From: Castanea sativa
Lineage: Eukaryota; Streptophyta; Magnoliopsida; Fagales; Fagaceae
Length of the DNA stretch: 64,000 bases
Direction of reading: 5' to 3'
Assembly: GCF_040712315.1 (NCBI RefSeq)
Contig: NC_134015.1
Coordinates: 14,094,945 to 14,158,944, forward strand
The notes under the pieces are model-generated. The model did not search any database. It had not been told where the DNA came from and worked only from the letters and a program-made list of their open reading frames with translations. Positions 22,466-35,839 of the stretch are shown here, in pieces. The position numbers were made by a program, and so were the translations under genes. Within the stretch, counting starts at the first letter, position 1. Each line of letters opens with the position of its first letter.

Positions 22466-24729
22466 TAAATCCACTCCTAAAATATTTATGAAACAAGACA
22501 TTACCTTTTTACAATTCCTTAAACAATCATATCTTTGATAAGAACAAAATTCATCCAAAAAATTGGTTGGGTATTATAAAATTACCAACTACACTAATTG
22601 ACAAATTAGGCCTACATTATTCACCTTCAGTCATGTTTATGATTTTTTATTTTTATTTTTAAAAATGTTTTGCATGCTTTGTTGCGTTAGCCCCAAATTG
22701 CAAAAGTTTAACCCAACTTGGCCCCAATAGTTGCATTGGACATCCACCCACCAGTTTTGTCCATATCAAACCGAATTACATGATCTTTTACAATATTTGC
22801 TTTAAAATAGTATGGTTTTTCAAATGATTTAACATAAAACCAACCCAAATGTTTCATGGAGAGCAAATCAAGTCAAGTCAAATAAAAGCAACCAAATTAT
22901 TTCCATATGGAATTGGGTTTAATTTATTTAATCCTTTTGTTATGCCATACTCGTGGTCTTCCGACCAATACAATTAAACCATGATCAATTTTAATGACTA
23001 TGTGAAATTCTTAAGTAATTGATAAGAAATAACTTCTTTTTATTAGTTAGGACTTAGGAAGTTTACGAGGCCATCGTATTGTATTAAATAATTTCACCAT
23101 ATTGTATTGAATAATTTCTCGAGAATTGTTGGCACACCTAATGCTTCCATACAAGTTTAGATATTCCAAAGAGTTTGGCAAATTCTTAAATCATCTAAAG
23201 TGCTTCCATTACAGGCACCGAAAAAATGCACTAAGAAAAAAGTGGCTTGCCTCCATTTTGCGCCTCATATTAACACTGAGTATACAATGCCTTTCAATAG
23301 CGATCCATTTAGGTAGGACCAATGACTTTTATCCAATTTATTAGGTACAATCTGAGAAATTAAGTGCTTCACTCGAAAGGTACAATTTTTTGTACAAACT
23401 CTAATGGCATGGCATAATCATGAAGTGGATTTGTTTGTCTGTGTGATTTGAATAATCTTAGATGTGTCTCTCAGAGTCAGCCTATGTGAGATCACTAGGA
23501 CTTTGTTAAAATTAAAAGAGCATCATGAGTGGACCATCAGATTTTAATAGAACCATCTTGTTCATGTGGGTGTGTGGGTAAATCCAAATTACATGTATAT
23601 CAGCATGCATGGGGACTCGATTCTTCAGTGGGCCATACATTTTCTTTCTCTTTGAACTCCCCGCTATAATTGACTATAAAAAGTTGGGGCCCTACAGTAC
23701 ATGCCCCTAGAAAAAAATCCTAATTGGCAAAAGCTAATCTTTCATTGGCCACCTACAACTGACAATACCAAATAATTCAAGAGTGACAAATAATTACATA
23801 TTATAAATTTGATCAACCCTACAAACTGACATATGAATTTAAAAAAGAAAAAAAAAATACAAACTTCAATTTGTTATCTTTTTTCAATAATTTATAGCTG
23901 GAAGTAGAGAATGAAAATTGAATTATAAGACTCTTTCTACAGTTTTGCAATTTATTATGTCGAGTTCATCGTGCTTTTACAATGAAACAAATCACGATTA
24001 AAAACAAATGGTAAATAATAAAAAAGTTGTGTCAATGGATCTATGTTACTTCAATCAGGACAAGCCGTATCAACAATTTTAAAATAAATGTACTTAAAAT
24101 ATTGTATCCGTAACATTACTCGACGCACCTACTCTGCGAGAGCGTGCCACACTGACATCGCAATCAATAGGGCCAAATAGACTACAAGGGTACAGGCTTT
24201 TGCACGCTGTGTCTTGGAACGTGTTGAACGTCCGCAGGGAGTCTAGTTCAACCAAGTCATTACACATGGAGGACCCTACAAACCTCAGTGTTCACACATC
24301 TATGCTCTCCTCATATCTATCCATCTTTCTATCTATCATTATGGTAGTTAAATGGTACACTCGTCCAAGTCACCGCACCATCCTAGCCGTGTCAATGATT
24401 ATATCCCTCTTTTGGAACAGAATATACAGAGATAATTTCAACAAAAAAGTCATTGCAATTTGTCAATTTCAAGCCTATAATTTTGAATCTCTCCCCACTA
24501 ATTATTACTACTACTCATATCCATCACAATTTACTTTGACATTATAAATTTAGTGTGTGTGTGTGTGTGTTTGGGGACAGCAACGTTGCTTTCCTATTCC
24601 TCTTACAATATAAGTCATGCTACATATGGTGAAATTTGATATTGCCTGGCCAAAATGGGTGGATTTTGATAATGTTACAGCCTCTATGAGTGTATGACAT
24701 ACATAAAAATTCACAGTGCCTTACAGGTT
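22466..24729. other. Intergenic AT-rich DNA downstream of the WNK gene
   Basis: No gene recognised. A GC-richer island at about 24120-24300 (CTGCGAGAGCGTGCCAC; open frame 24200-24547) has no recognisable domain. A (GT)n repeat lies at about 24553-24570. The 3' untranslated region of the WNK gene lies at the right end. Confidence 0.45.
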
Positions 24730-27700
24730 TTATATATCAACAGCATCAACTGGGAGAGAAACTGTCCTGTGAAGAGAATTTGGAAGCAATGAGCTTGTGT
24801 AGAATCTCTTGGCAGTGAACATATCCTCAGCATTTGAGGGATCCTTCATTGCCTCGCAATTTTTGGCCCTTTGGGTTTCCGAATTGGGGCATCTCTTATT
24901 GACAAGAGCAGGGAAATTGGAACCAAACTCCCCATCATAAGAACAAGATTTCGAGGGAGTTCCATTGGTGTCATCTTGTAGTGTTAAATCATCTACTTTG
25001 TCTTCTCTATATCCACAATTTGAAGATTTTGACATTCCTAACTGTTGATCCTTAAGTTCCCTTATTTCCATTTGGTACTTTGCTTTAAGCCATCTCAATT
25101 CCTGCTGGATTTCTTTCTTATAATGTCCAGACAGGTCACGATACAAAGATGGCTTCAAAGAGAGAGAATGTGAACCTGATAAATTTCCAATTAAGTTTCC
25201 TTCTTTGGAGGTATTATCATTGTTCATACTAACGTCATTCTCTTCCTCAGTTACTATCGATTGCTCCAATTTCTCATATTCCTCATATGAATTGCTCTGG
25301 CCAGAGCCAACTGAACTAAGCTCGCGGCTCTCATGCTGACTCCATATTTCCTGATAATCAGTGTCGCTTGACATGTTTGGTGTACCGTATGTCACATGAT
25401 TCTCAGACTCCTCTGCTTGGAATGTAATCTCCTCGAACCGGCCATGCATTGAAGCAGCACATCCATGTCTACAGCATTGAAGAACTTGCATATTCTTGAT
25501 GCCTTGATTATCTGACAGAAAATCCATGAAGGAACCACTTGAGGTATGGTTGGAAGCACAATTATGACAGAGGCCTTGATTAGCAAACTGGGGTGTTTCC
25601 TCTAACCCTGGCCCTGGTCTCCATTCAGGCACCAAGGAAGCAATTTCTCCATCAATCATATCTGCTATTCTGGTCACATCCTGATCAGTAATATCAAGTT
25701 CTGCAACCATTTCGGTTGCCACACTCAATGCAGTATCTGTCTCAACATCGAATGGAAAATAAATGTTCCGGATACGGCCTGCAAAAAGATACAACCACAG
25801 TGCCACATTTGATTTCCACTAAAAAGATATAGTAAACAACCCACTAAAAGAATGCCAACAGAAAGAAGATAAAAGAGATTCCAACCTTCTTTATCTGAAA
25901 TTCTAAGTCTTAAAAAGATGCCACCATCTTTACTCTTCTTCCCTTTGATACTTATGTCAACATCTTCAGTATGGTCATCATCGTGGTGCTCAAAAAGTTC
26001 AATTCCATTTGATTCGATCTCAACTGAATGATAGCTCCATTCGTTTTGGGCTTCAAAACCAAAACCATTTGAGCATCCGTTACTAAAGCCGCTATTACTG
26101 TGATGAAATTCAGGGAGAGGCTGCCTTATCAGGGGCCCTGTGTCATCTAGTTCTCTACCATAATCTACTGGTCTCAAATCATATTCACAGTCATCTAATT
26201 GGAGAAAAGGGTCATTCAGAAGCTCCCAAGCAGACAGCCTTAGAGACACAGTTGCCAGGCATTTCTCCACAAATTTCCGCACTTCGGGATCCTTTACTTT
26301 GTATAAAGCATCTGGTTTTCTTCCCTGTAGAACTAAAGCATGTAAGTGACATCTAGGCTTAATCATTATTCATTTGGCTAAACAAACAAAAGTAGGCCAA
26401 TGGAGAGGAATCCAGAGTATCCACTTACAGAAGTAACTTTCTTGTAAATTTGAGCAGGATGAGTGCACTCACTATAAGGATATTCAAAAGTGACCATTTC
26501 CAATATACACATCCCAAATGAGTAAATGTCAACTAACTCATTATAAGCCTCCTCATACACTTCTGGAGCCATGAACTCAGGAGTCCCTGTCAAAAAGGAA
26601 ACCCAAAAACACATCAACCCCAAACTAAATGTCTTTCAATTAATAATTCCACTACCTATACCCAGGAGATAAAATTAGAAAAAAGCACATAAAAACAGAT
26701 ACAACTTTTTGTTTCATTGGAAATACATTGATATACTATCTTCCACTCTACCTGTAGTTTTTCATTGATTTCAATCTAGTTATAATGATTAAAGCATATA
26801 CTTGAGATCCACATAGCAAAATCACCAATAATCATTAAGCATACCAACACAGTGAGCTGCATGCGATTTCTTTAGAATTGCAGCGAGGCCAAGATCACCA
26901 ATCTTCACTTCCCCTTGGTTCCCATTAACAAAGATATTATCACACTTGAGATCTCTGTGGATCACAGGAGGGTCATGGCTATGAAGATAAAGAAGCCCTC
27001 TCAAGATCTGCCTACACCAGTGCTTTACTGCTCTAATGTTAACTCTCTTGTGCTTTAGTCTATACCTATCAATAATAAAAAAGCAAAAGAATCCACAAAA
27101 GGTAATCAGAAATCTCACAGACCCACATAGCAAAGTTGACAGAAAACAAGGAATAGACCAAAACAATCATTAAAAATTTCAAAAAAATGCTTACTGCCTC
27201 AGAGTCCCAGAAGTGAACATTTCAGTCACAAAATTGATGTTCATATTTGCAGTATCAACCCAAGAAGTGTAAAATTTCATAATGTTCTTGTGCTTCAATG
27301 TTTTAAGGAGATGAATCTCGCAGTAGAGTCTCTCAAGGTCTTCAGGGCTTTGCAGGAAATCGTAAAGCTTTACCTGGTTCCAAGCAACTTCAATCCCTTC
27401 ATACTCATCAAATGCCTTGTAACTGCAAAAAAATCAGACACCCAATAACTGACAAATCTATCAAATGCCCATTTGCAGCAACTTACAGAAACACCCATAA
27501 AAGCTCACATTTTGAAGAAATCTGCGCTGGGTATGCACCAAATTGAATGAAATACTACAAAAGCTTCAAACTTTGACAACAAAATTAAAAAAATTCTGAA
27601 ATGGGTTGTTCGGGTTGTTTAAGAATAAGAATTCTTACACTGTCTTTGAAGCTCCTTTGCCAAGGATTTCATTGTACTGCAACAAACAAAGGAATCTAAA

Positions 27701-27742
27701 ATTAATTCAGACTCAAAAGTAGATAGCAATAGAGAGAGAGAT

Positions 27743-27778
<36 letters not shown>

Positions 27779-27858
27779 TTTACTCTGCCATATCTGCCAG
27801 TCGGATCAACTTCAACAAACTCAGAGTAATCTTGTTCAAGATGTTGAAGAACATTCAT
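24730..27858 (-). CDS. WNK4: WNK-family serine/threonine kinase (WNK4/WNK5-like)
   Basis: Cytosolic with-no-lysine kinase; plant WNKs act in flowering, circadian and osmotic signalling. Seven exons on the minus strand: 27858-27784, 27676-27639, 27422-27195, 27065-26845, 26586-26429, 26324-25886 and 25778-24730 (TAA), giving 735 residues with all introns GT-AG and in phase. The N-terminus reads [18 protein letters not shown]. The Gly-rich loop [17 protein letters not shown] contains the WNK lysine, and the usual beta-3 lysine is replaced (VAWNQVKL), the defining trait. [13 protein letters not shown] is the catalytic loop, GDLGLAAIL replaces DFG (also typical), and [17 protein letters not shown] follows. 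A WNK autoregulatory-type region ([20 protein letters not shown]) follows the kinase. The long polar C-terminal exon ends in a helical [17 protein letters not shown] coiled-coil segment and DAVDI. The match to the WNK4/5 subgroup is from memory; family membership is certain. Confidence 0.93.
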
Positions 27859-28043
27859 TCTCCAATTTTTTTTTCTTCACTTTTGTTACTCTCCTTTTTT
27901 CTTTCCTATGATTAGATATCCTCTAATGGCTCTTCTTCTTTTTACTGTTCTGAATTCTGCCAGACAGGAGAGAGAGAGAGATAGAGAGAGAGGTTTTATA
28001 TGACACCAAATGTAATACTTTTTTGCGTCCTTTCTGAAACTTT

Positions 28044-28074
<31 letters not shown>

Positions 28075-28395
28075 AATGAAACGAACAATTATTTATTTGA
28101 ACATGTGAAAGTGAGGGGTAGGTCTGAGTTAATAAAAAGGGCAAAGCAAATTGTTTTTGTAAAAAACACACTGTCACATTTTTAAGCAGATACAAACAGA
28201 GCCACCCAACCACGACGGAACGTGACAAACACTGACACACAAAACACAGAGAGAGAGAGAGAGACAGAGACAGAGAGTTTCTTTTTCTTATTTATTTATT
28301 TTTTCAGAGAGAGAGAGAGAGAGAGACAGAGAGTTTCTTTTTCTTATTTATTTATTTTTTCACAGAGAGAGAGAGAGAGAGAGAGAATTAGTTTT
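27725..28395. repeat. (GA)n blocks in the WNK first intron and upstream region
   Basis: GA runs lie at 27731-27776 (intron 1), 27966-27992, 28044-28070, 28247-28270, 28306-28326 and 28363-28386. On the gene strand these read CT, a pyrimidine-rich promoter/leader feature. The segment with GAGTTTCTTTTTCTTATTTA occurs twice 56 bp apart (about 28276 and 28332), a tandem duplication bounded by GA runs. Confidence 0.85.
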
Positions 28396-28439
28396 AGCTG
28401 GCCAGCAAATGCGAAAAAATCCGGATTTATTTTTTGATA

Positions 28440-30974
28440 AAGCAAAAAATGCCGGATTATAAAAATAGGGCCCCACTTTTTATTTTATAACATTATCTCA
28501 AAAAATATATTATATTGTTTCCAAACTTAGAATATTAGATTGAAAAAAAAAAAATCAGAACACTAAAATATTTTACAGATTACTGATTTTTGTGTATGAA
28601 TTTTTATTTTCTACTTATTTCGAATATTATACATTAATTTTTTTCCTTCAAAATCTATATATTTTATTTTACCAGATTCAAAATTTGGATGAGCTTACTT
28701 TCATTTCATGTTGTTTGAATAATGATCTCTTTTTAAAAAAATTGTTTAAATAATTAACATATAAAAATACAGATTTACTTAGAAAAAAATAAGAATTAAA
28801 ATTTTGTTTTGAAATTAAAATTAACAGATAATTTTTTATTTAATGGATTAACCAAAATCTTTTATTTTAAGATTGTTTTAATCATTGTAAATTTGGGTTT
28901 TGTTTCTATATATTTTGTAGAATTTTCCAATACCGTAGGTTAGGACGTGAGGCGTTGCATATCTACGATGAGAAGTAAAATTCTCTAACAGTTTTCTAGC
29001 TCGATGGCACTTATCCGTACACTTACGCCTTGTACGTTTAACTCGTCTATGCTTTTCTCTAAAAAGAGGGAGGAAATATATTCCTTCCCTATATGAGGGT
29101 GCCAATGTCTATTCTTAGGAAAAATTGAGTATTTAGCTTTTATTGTTGTGTTTGCAACTTGTGTATTTTTGTTTTGTATTCATTGAATACTCTTTTAGTT
29201 AAGCCAAGAGGCTCATAATTCTTTTTTGATTTTGTTTCTTAAAAAAAAAAAAGTCTTATAATTCATTTGGCATTTTCTGATGTTTTAAATAGAAAAAGTG
29301 CATTTTCTGATTTTTTTTTTTTTTTTTGCAATTGTGACTGACTTATTTCTTTTATGAAAAAAAAAAACTTCGTATAATCTCCACTATATGAAAAAAATTA
29401 CTCCTTTAACTTTCAGAATAAAAATATAATATTTTTTATAGATAGATCATTTAAAAAATTTTATAATTATTTTACTCTGGCCATTTAACCAGTTATTTGA
29501 AAATTGATACCATCACCATGGATATTTGTATTGTATGATTTTCAAGGAAGCAAAATGCTTCATTAAATTTTAGTAAAATGATTTAATAAATTGTGTGCAT
29601 AATTTTAACAAAAATATATATAATCATATAGACAAAACTTTAAACCAAATAAGGAGTAATTTAAGAGTACTAAAATGATAATTTAAAAAAAAAAATCAGG
29701 GAGGTTAATGTATAATTTGAACAAAGGAAGGGTAATTTCACAAACCCTTAAAAAGTCAATAAAATGAATGGAAGCAAAATCTTGCCGTTTGTTCTTCTTG
29801 CATAACAAATACTGTTATTAAAAAGAAGAGAATAGAATACTTACTTTGTATAAAGAATTAATAGTTGTTTGAATTTATGACAAACTAGATAAGATCAAAA
29901 TGATGTTTCAATAAACTAATTAAGGTATTATTAATGGGTATTTAATTCTTTATTACAGTGAAATGGCAAAATATAGAGGATAAGGATGATCTGCATGCAC
30001 GCACACCAGAAGAGTCTGAACTAAAACTATAAGTGAGTCCGTAACTGTTGGGTAAAATTAAACAGGTTAGTAGTTGGGGTGGCAAACTTTGCCTCATCTG
30101 AACTGAACTATTTATTAGCCATTAACAATTCAGTACAGGTGTCTTTAATCTTTAGCCAGGCATGCATGTATAAAAACAAAAGTAGTGATGAGAATGGTTG
30201 CAGGTTCTGGATTTTTGGTTTCACAATTCTACATGCAACTCCATATACACATGCAGGTTGCATGTTATACATGTGTATGGAAGATGATAATTAAGAAATA
30301 TACAACTTTCCTTTTCTGTTTTGGATAAGGAAGGAATTAGTGGCAACCAAAACTTTTTATCTACTTATCCTATTTCTCATTCTACTATCATTTTGTTATA
30401 CTTTTGAAGGATAGAGCACGGGAGCTATTTTAGTTAATAAAGTAGGAAAAAAAAAAAAAACTATGCAACTTTATGCTACTTACCTTTATCAACCAAATTA
30501 GATTTGGGGTTTAGATTTTTTTCCCCCAAGATAGATGAGAAAATAAATTATTTTGGGTTTTAGTATCACAGATTGGACAGAAGGCGCCTAAGTTGGTAAA
30601 AACAAAAAAAGATTAATTGAAAACATAATCCTAGTTGAGACAAGTTATTGTTAGGAAGTTCATAATCCAAACAATTTTTTTAGTCTTCCTTTTTTTGGTT
30701 GGGATAAGGGACTGTAATGTGCTAAATTAGGCTTTACCAAATAGAGTATTTGAAATGTATTTGTATCATATTTTCAACCAGATTATTTACTTTGTAAGGA
30801 AAATGTATTTTATGAAACAGTTTCATGAAATATCTCTCTCATAACATGTGAGATTATATGTGTGGTGCCTACAAATGTTATGAGAGAAATATCTTATAAG
30901 ACTGTCTAATAAAATAATTTTTATAATATAGTGAAATTGATTGTTAGAGTTTTTATCCATTAACTAAGCATTTC
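28440..30974. other. Intergenic, extremely AT-rich
   Basis: No gene supported. One GC-richer island at 28915-29110 opens a minus-strand frame (28878-29105) with a basic stretch (EKHRRVKRTRRKCTDK); I do not recognise it, and it has no promoter or splice context. Many homopolymer A and T runs. Confidence 0.45.
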
Positions 30975-30977
30975 TTA

Positions 30978-31374
30978 GAGCACTTGCAGCAGTGGAGCTA
31001 AATAGCTATATAGCTATTTTAGCTCCACCAAAACACCAAAAAGAAGCATGCAGCAGTGGAGTTAAATCTATTTTTTTTTAGCTCATTGCTACAGTGCACA
31101 TCTATAGATAGATGTGCACTGTTCATGAGAGCTAAAAAAAAATTAATTTTTTATTTTGCATTCACATTACTTTTTTATTGTGGTGTTTTTATTGTAGTGA
31201 GATGTATTATTTTATTGTGGTAGATATATTATTTTATTGTGATGTTTATATTATTTTATTATGTTGAAAGCTAAAATAGATCCACTGCTGCAGCATGTGT
31301 GTAGGTAAAATAGATAAAGTAACTTTTAGTGGAGCTAAATTGCTAAATTTTTAGCTCCACTGCTATGGATGCTC
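30978..31374. mobile_element. Tourist-like MITE (397 bp), TTA duplication
   Basis: Ends GAGCACTTGCAGCAGTGGAG (30978) and, on the other strand from 31374, GAGCATCCATAGCAGTGGAG, about 21 of 25 matching and continuing into CTAAA. TTA flanks both sides (30975-30977 and 31375-31377). The GCAGCAGTGGAG motif recurs internally at 31050. The centre carries the palindrome GTGCACATCTATAGATAGAT, continuing GTGCAC. No coding capacity. Confidence 0.75.
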
Positions 31375-31377
31375 TTA

Positions 31378-32100
31378 TACGCTAGATATTTGAGAATAAA
31401 TTTAACAACTATTTTTATGAAAATATAAATGCTATTTTTTTCTCATATACATAATATATCTACCATACGAGTATGATATATATAGATTAGTTTGCTTCAC
31501 TAATTCAAACAAAAATGGAAAATGATCCACTATTATGCTTTATTAATTTATTTGAGCTATTTAAAAGTATATAAAAAAATGGGTTTATACATTAAAAAAA
31601 GGGTATATGATCCCATCAAACTCCATCTATCATAGTTTCTCCAATTGACTATACATTAATAGTTGGGTTGTTAGAGGAGCTTTCACTATAACTCAATAGG
31701 CCAGGTTGCTGAACAGCTGAAGGAAAGTGTTCGGTTAAGCTAGGTTGGGGAACAAGACCTAAATAGGTTCTTGCACTGTTAATTGCAGTTATCCACCATA
31801 AATTATGAAGGCATTTATAATCAGCACGTATTTGTACATCATAAAGTACAATATTTTACTAACACCACCCTTATTAGATATTAGTGGATAGATTAATATT
31901 AATTTAGTGTAATGGCTATATAATTTTTGTAATTTTTGACTTATGTTACAATAACGATTGTAATTTAGGATGAACATCTATTTACATCTTATAGTTTATA
32001 CAATAATTTGGATGATGGGGTACGTGGGTATTCACACGCACCCCCATCATCCAAATCCATTCTTCTTGATGTAGTGACTACGTACTTAGTAGTTTTTTTT
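31378..32100. other. Intergenic AT-rich DNA
   Basis: Nothing recognised. Confidence 0.5.
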
Positions 32101-32438
32101 GATAAAATACTATTTTAGTTCTTAAAACTCTAAACTTTACCAATACTTTGTTTTTATTCTTAAATTTTAAAAAGTTCATTTTTTGTCCTTAAACTATTGA
32201 AAATTCATATTTCGTCCCTAAACTATTAAAAATATTTTATTTATGTCTTTAAATTTTACTAATAGTTTTTCATCCCTAAACTATTGAAAAAGTTCTTTTT
32301 TTCATTTTTATTTTTGTTTCTATACTATTTAAAAAATTCTTTACAAAGTTTAGGGATGAAAAATGATTTTTTTTTTTTAAATCTAGGTATGAAAAACAAA
32401 CTTTTAATAAAGTTTAGAAACTAAAATGATATTTTACC
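32101..32438. mobile_element. MITE with GATAAAATACTATTTTAG ends
   Basis: The left end GATAAAATACTATTTTAG is mirrored on the other strand from 32438 as GGTAAAATATCATTTTAG. The interior repeats TAAACTATT/TTAGGGATGA motifs in both orientations (TCCCTAAACTATTGAAA). It lies between T-runs, so a target duplication cannot be defined. Confidence 0.55.
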
Positions 32439-32439
32439 T

Positions 32440-35400
32440 TTTTTTTTTTCAAAATTAACGACACAATTACTTGTGACCCAGGGGAGGGGGCAATTTCCTT
32501 CTCTTCAGTAGTCTCTTGTAATTTTTATAAAAAAGATACAAAAATAAAATTTTACTAATTAACTTGCTTGAAAAAAAAAAATTCTGACGCCACCATTGAT
32601 TACCTAATAGATATGATTTTTTTAACCCACTGAATTCCGTAATTATTGAAAAACTAGATCAAATCATCAAAATGACCTAAACTTTACACAATGAATGGAG
32701 TCCAATTAGAAAAATCTTGAACCTCTAACAATCACATGTATTTTGACTAATGGGAGCCATCAGCTCAATGGTTGATATTCTTAGTACTTAATTTTGCCTT
32801 GAGAGAACCTAATCTTTAATTTGAAGAAGATCGAGATTAAGCATTAGTTATGAACCGAACTTGAGTTGGTGAAAGCCTCCATCCTTCAAGCTATTCAATA
32901 TTCAAACATTAAATCTTCTGTAGTGCAAACAAGTCAAGGACACATTTCACCAATTAAGCAAAGCTTGATGCATTCCAAACAGTGTAGGAAATCTTTCTAA
33001 CCCTACAGTCTCTTACCTTTTGTGTTTGGTGAACATAAAGAATACTAGGCTAGAAAAATATTGTGGTTTCCAAAAGAAGATTCAAGTTTTGATGCCATAC
33101 CATAAAAGAAATGGAAAAAGAGGATGCTCTATGCCCTAGCCCCTAAGCCCTAAGAGTTAAGACATTGTGGTGCATAAGATGGAAATAACTTTGTGAAATT
33201 GTTTTCACAGAAAGTAAAACCCCAAATTGTGCATTAGTCAAATACATTAATTTGATATCAGTTTCAGGAAAACCTTGTATTTTTTTTTTCCTGAAATTTC
33301 ATAATATTATATTATATGCAAGGAAACATTGGGTTACTTCAAATAATTACAAAAGACATACGTGAAATTCCCCATAAAATTACGATGGCTAGTCAAATCT
33401 ATTTAAGACCTTATATTAATTATATATAAACCTAAAGTTGAAAAACTTTCTACTAGTTACGTTTCCTTACGTCGATTATTTCTAGAGGACACTGTTGATG
33501 AAAAGGAGAAAGGCTTGCAATAATCTAAATTAATATGGCTGCGTCATGTATCCTTTATCTGGCTAGTAGGTAGGAAATTTTTGATAAACCAAAAACCAAA
33601 AAAATAAAAAATAATCACCTAGAACTTTACTGCCCAATAGTCCTCCTCTGGGCAAGAAAGTATCCAAGGACCAATCACCAACACTAACTTTTTTTTTAAT
33701 TGAAAAACAAAATACCTTTATTGCATAAGCCAAAAACAAACCAAATTACAAAAAGAATCTCTTCCAAATATAATGCGAGCAAAACTTAAAAGGCAATGGC
33801 CATTTAACAAGGTCATGAGAATACATACATACATACATATATAGTAGGAAAAAAATACATTTGACCAATTTTGATTAATCTATTATGGATTTTGGGTTAA
33901 AATTTGGATGTTATTGTCATATATTCATTTGTATATAAATGTCTATATATAAGTATACGGCATACAATATATGTATGTCCCGGTTTTTATTTATTTTTAA
34001 TGTTTTTTTTTATGCTTCTCAAAAAAAAAAGTTTTTTTTAATGAATTTTTTATTTTTTAATGTTTGTACTTTGTGAGTTGCTCCTGGTCCATCCTCATAT
34101 ACTGATGCTTCACGAATTGGATACTAAATGGCATAATTTGCTAACAAAAAAAAAAAAATTATATATGTTTAATGATTTAAATGGAATTTAAATGGTATCT
34201 TTATCACTTATCAGTGTGTAGAAAGTTTTTGATGGAGAGTATGAGTGTATGACCATTAATCTTTTTTCTTTTTTCTTTTTATCTATTTTTTTCCTTTTTT
34301 TATAGGCTAAGATAAATGTGGTTAGATTATTTTCCTCATTTGAGAATCTCCTCCATTCTCCTATTTCACCTATAAAAAAAATCTCAGAGAATAAGAAATG
34401 AATAAATAGCAATATGAGCCTTTATGGATAAAATAAATGGTGGCTCAAGTCAATGTACCAAAAGATATATGGTTCAAGTAATAGCCGAGATCATTTTAGT
34501 GTGGGGAGATACACCATCAAAACGTAGGATGGGTACCACAACCACAATAGCAACTTCTTCTAATTTCAAAATTATTAATGAATTACGACTTTCATAACCA
34601 CACTATAATAGCAACAATAGCCATAGGGATCACCATTTCAAGGTTTTTTTTAAAGGAATTTTGTTAACAGGTACTATTAGAGTATTTGTTAACAAGTTAT
34701 TTTAAAAAACTTTTAATATCATTTTTATGAAAATATAAAAAACTATAAATATAATTTTTTATTTTATTAAAAAATTTTAAAAAATATTTCATAAACCAAT
34801 AACCTTAAAGTATCTGCTAACTCTTTTTTCTTTTCTTTTTTAATATATAAAAAATCAATTAAAGTTCATTTTTTGGTGAATCATCAATGAAAGTTTGACC
34901 TAAAACCAAGCAACTCCATCCCATCATTTTTTTTTATTTTAATACGAGAGCAAAAGCATAAAGGGGTTTATTTGAAGCATACAAAGTTTACAGTTCATAG
35001 GCCATGACCCATGTTCATGTGAGTTCTGTCAAAATTTTAAAAGATATATGGTAAGTAAAGAAGATACCCCCATGTGAGAATCCATAATCCATTAACCATA
35101 AAAACGACAGCATATCATTTCTGTTCTCAATATATGGGCTTTGCTTCCTTGAATCTTGGAGGCCATCTATTAACTTATGTTTGTTATCAGGATTACATTA
35201 TTTTTTTTGAATGTAAAGGAGATAGCTTATTAGTATTAAATTACCATTATGACTGTTGCAACTAATTAATAACACCAACTCCAAGGACAATTAAGCCATT
35301 AAGATCAGGAAGTAATCGACACCCCCAATGGGTGATGAAAGGAGAGCACGTGGATGGCCAGGAAAAAGGTTTTTGACCTTTATGTATCGTTATGTTTTTA

Positions 35401-35502
35401 TTGATTATCAAATAAAAAAATTTTAAAAAAAGTTTTTATTTTTGGGTCCGGACGCTTTTAATATATTCATTAATAGATCATTTTAATAAAATTTTAATAA
35501 AA
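32440..35502. other. Intergenic AT-rich DNA
   Basis: No gene or bounded element recognised. Homopolymer runs and a short (CATA)n at 33823-33840. Confidence 0.45.
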
Positions 35503-35744
35503 AATGTAAAAATCATAAAAAAAATTAATTATTTTTTTATCATAAAAACTTTCTAAAAATAATTATTGCCTTTAGGCACCTATTAACTTCTTCTTTTTAT
35601 TTTTTAATATAGAGATTTAATGAAAAATGTAAATAATCGGAAAAAAATCAATTTTTTTTTCCTATAAAAATTTTCTAAAAATAATTGTTGTCCTTAGGCA
35701 CTTATTAACTTCTTCCTTTTATTCTTTAACATAGAGATTTATTG
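35503..35744. repeat. Tandem duplication, two copies of about 120 bp
   Basis: Copy 1 (35503-35625) and copy 2 (35626-35744) share TTCTAAAAATAATT, TTAGGCACCTATTAACTTC/TTAGGCACTTATTAACTTC and ATAGAGATTTA in the same order, with scattered substitutions. Confidence 0.7.
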
Positions 35745-35770
35745 TTAAATCCTTCCACCACCAATTGTTG

Positions 35771-35772
<2 letters not shown>

Positions 35773-35835
<63 letters not shown>
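35773..35835. repeat. (TA)n microsatellite, target of an LTR insertion
   Basis: About 30 TA units. The same repeat resumes at 36351 after the solo LTR, showing that the LTR landed inside it. Confidence 0.95.

Positions 35836-35839
<4 letters not shown>

Noticed and set aside
27619..28240. Minus-strand frames with SLSLSL repeats near the WNK start
   Set aside because: Translation of GA/CT repeats through intron 1 and the leader; the spliced exons explain the real coding part.
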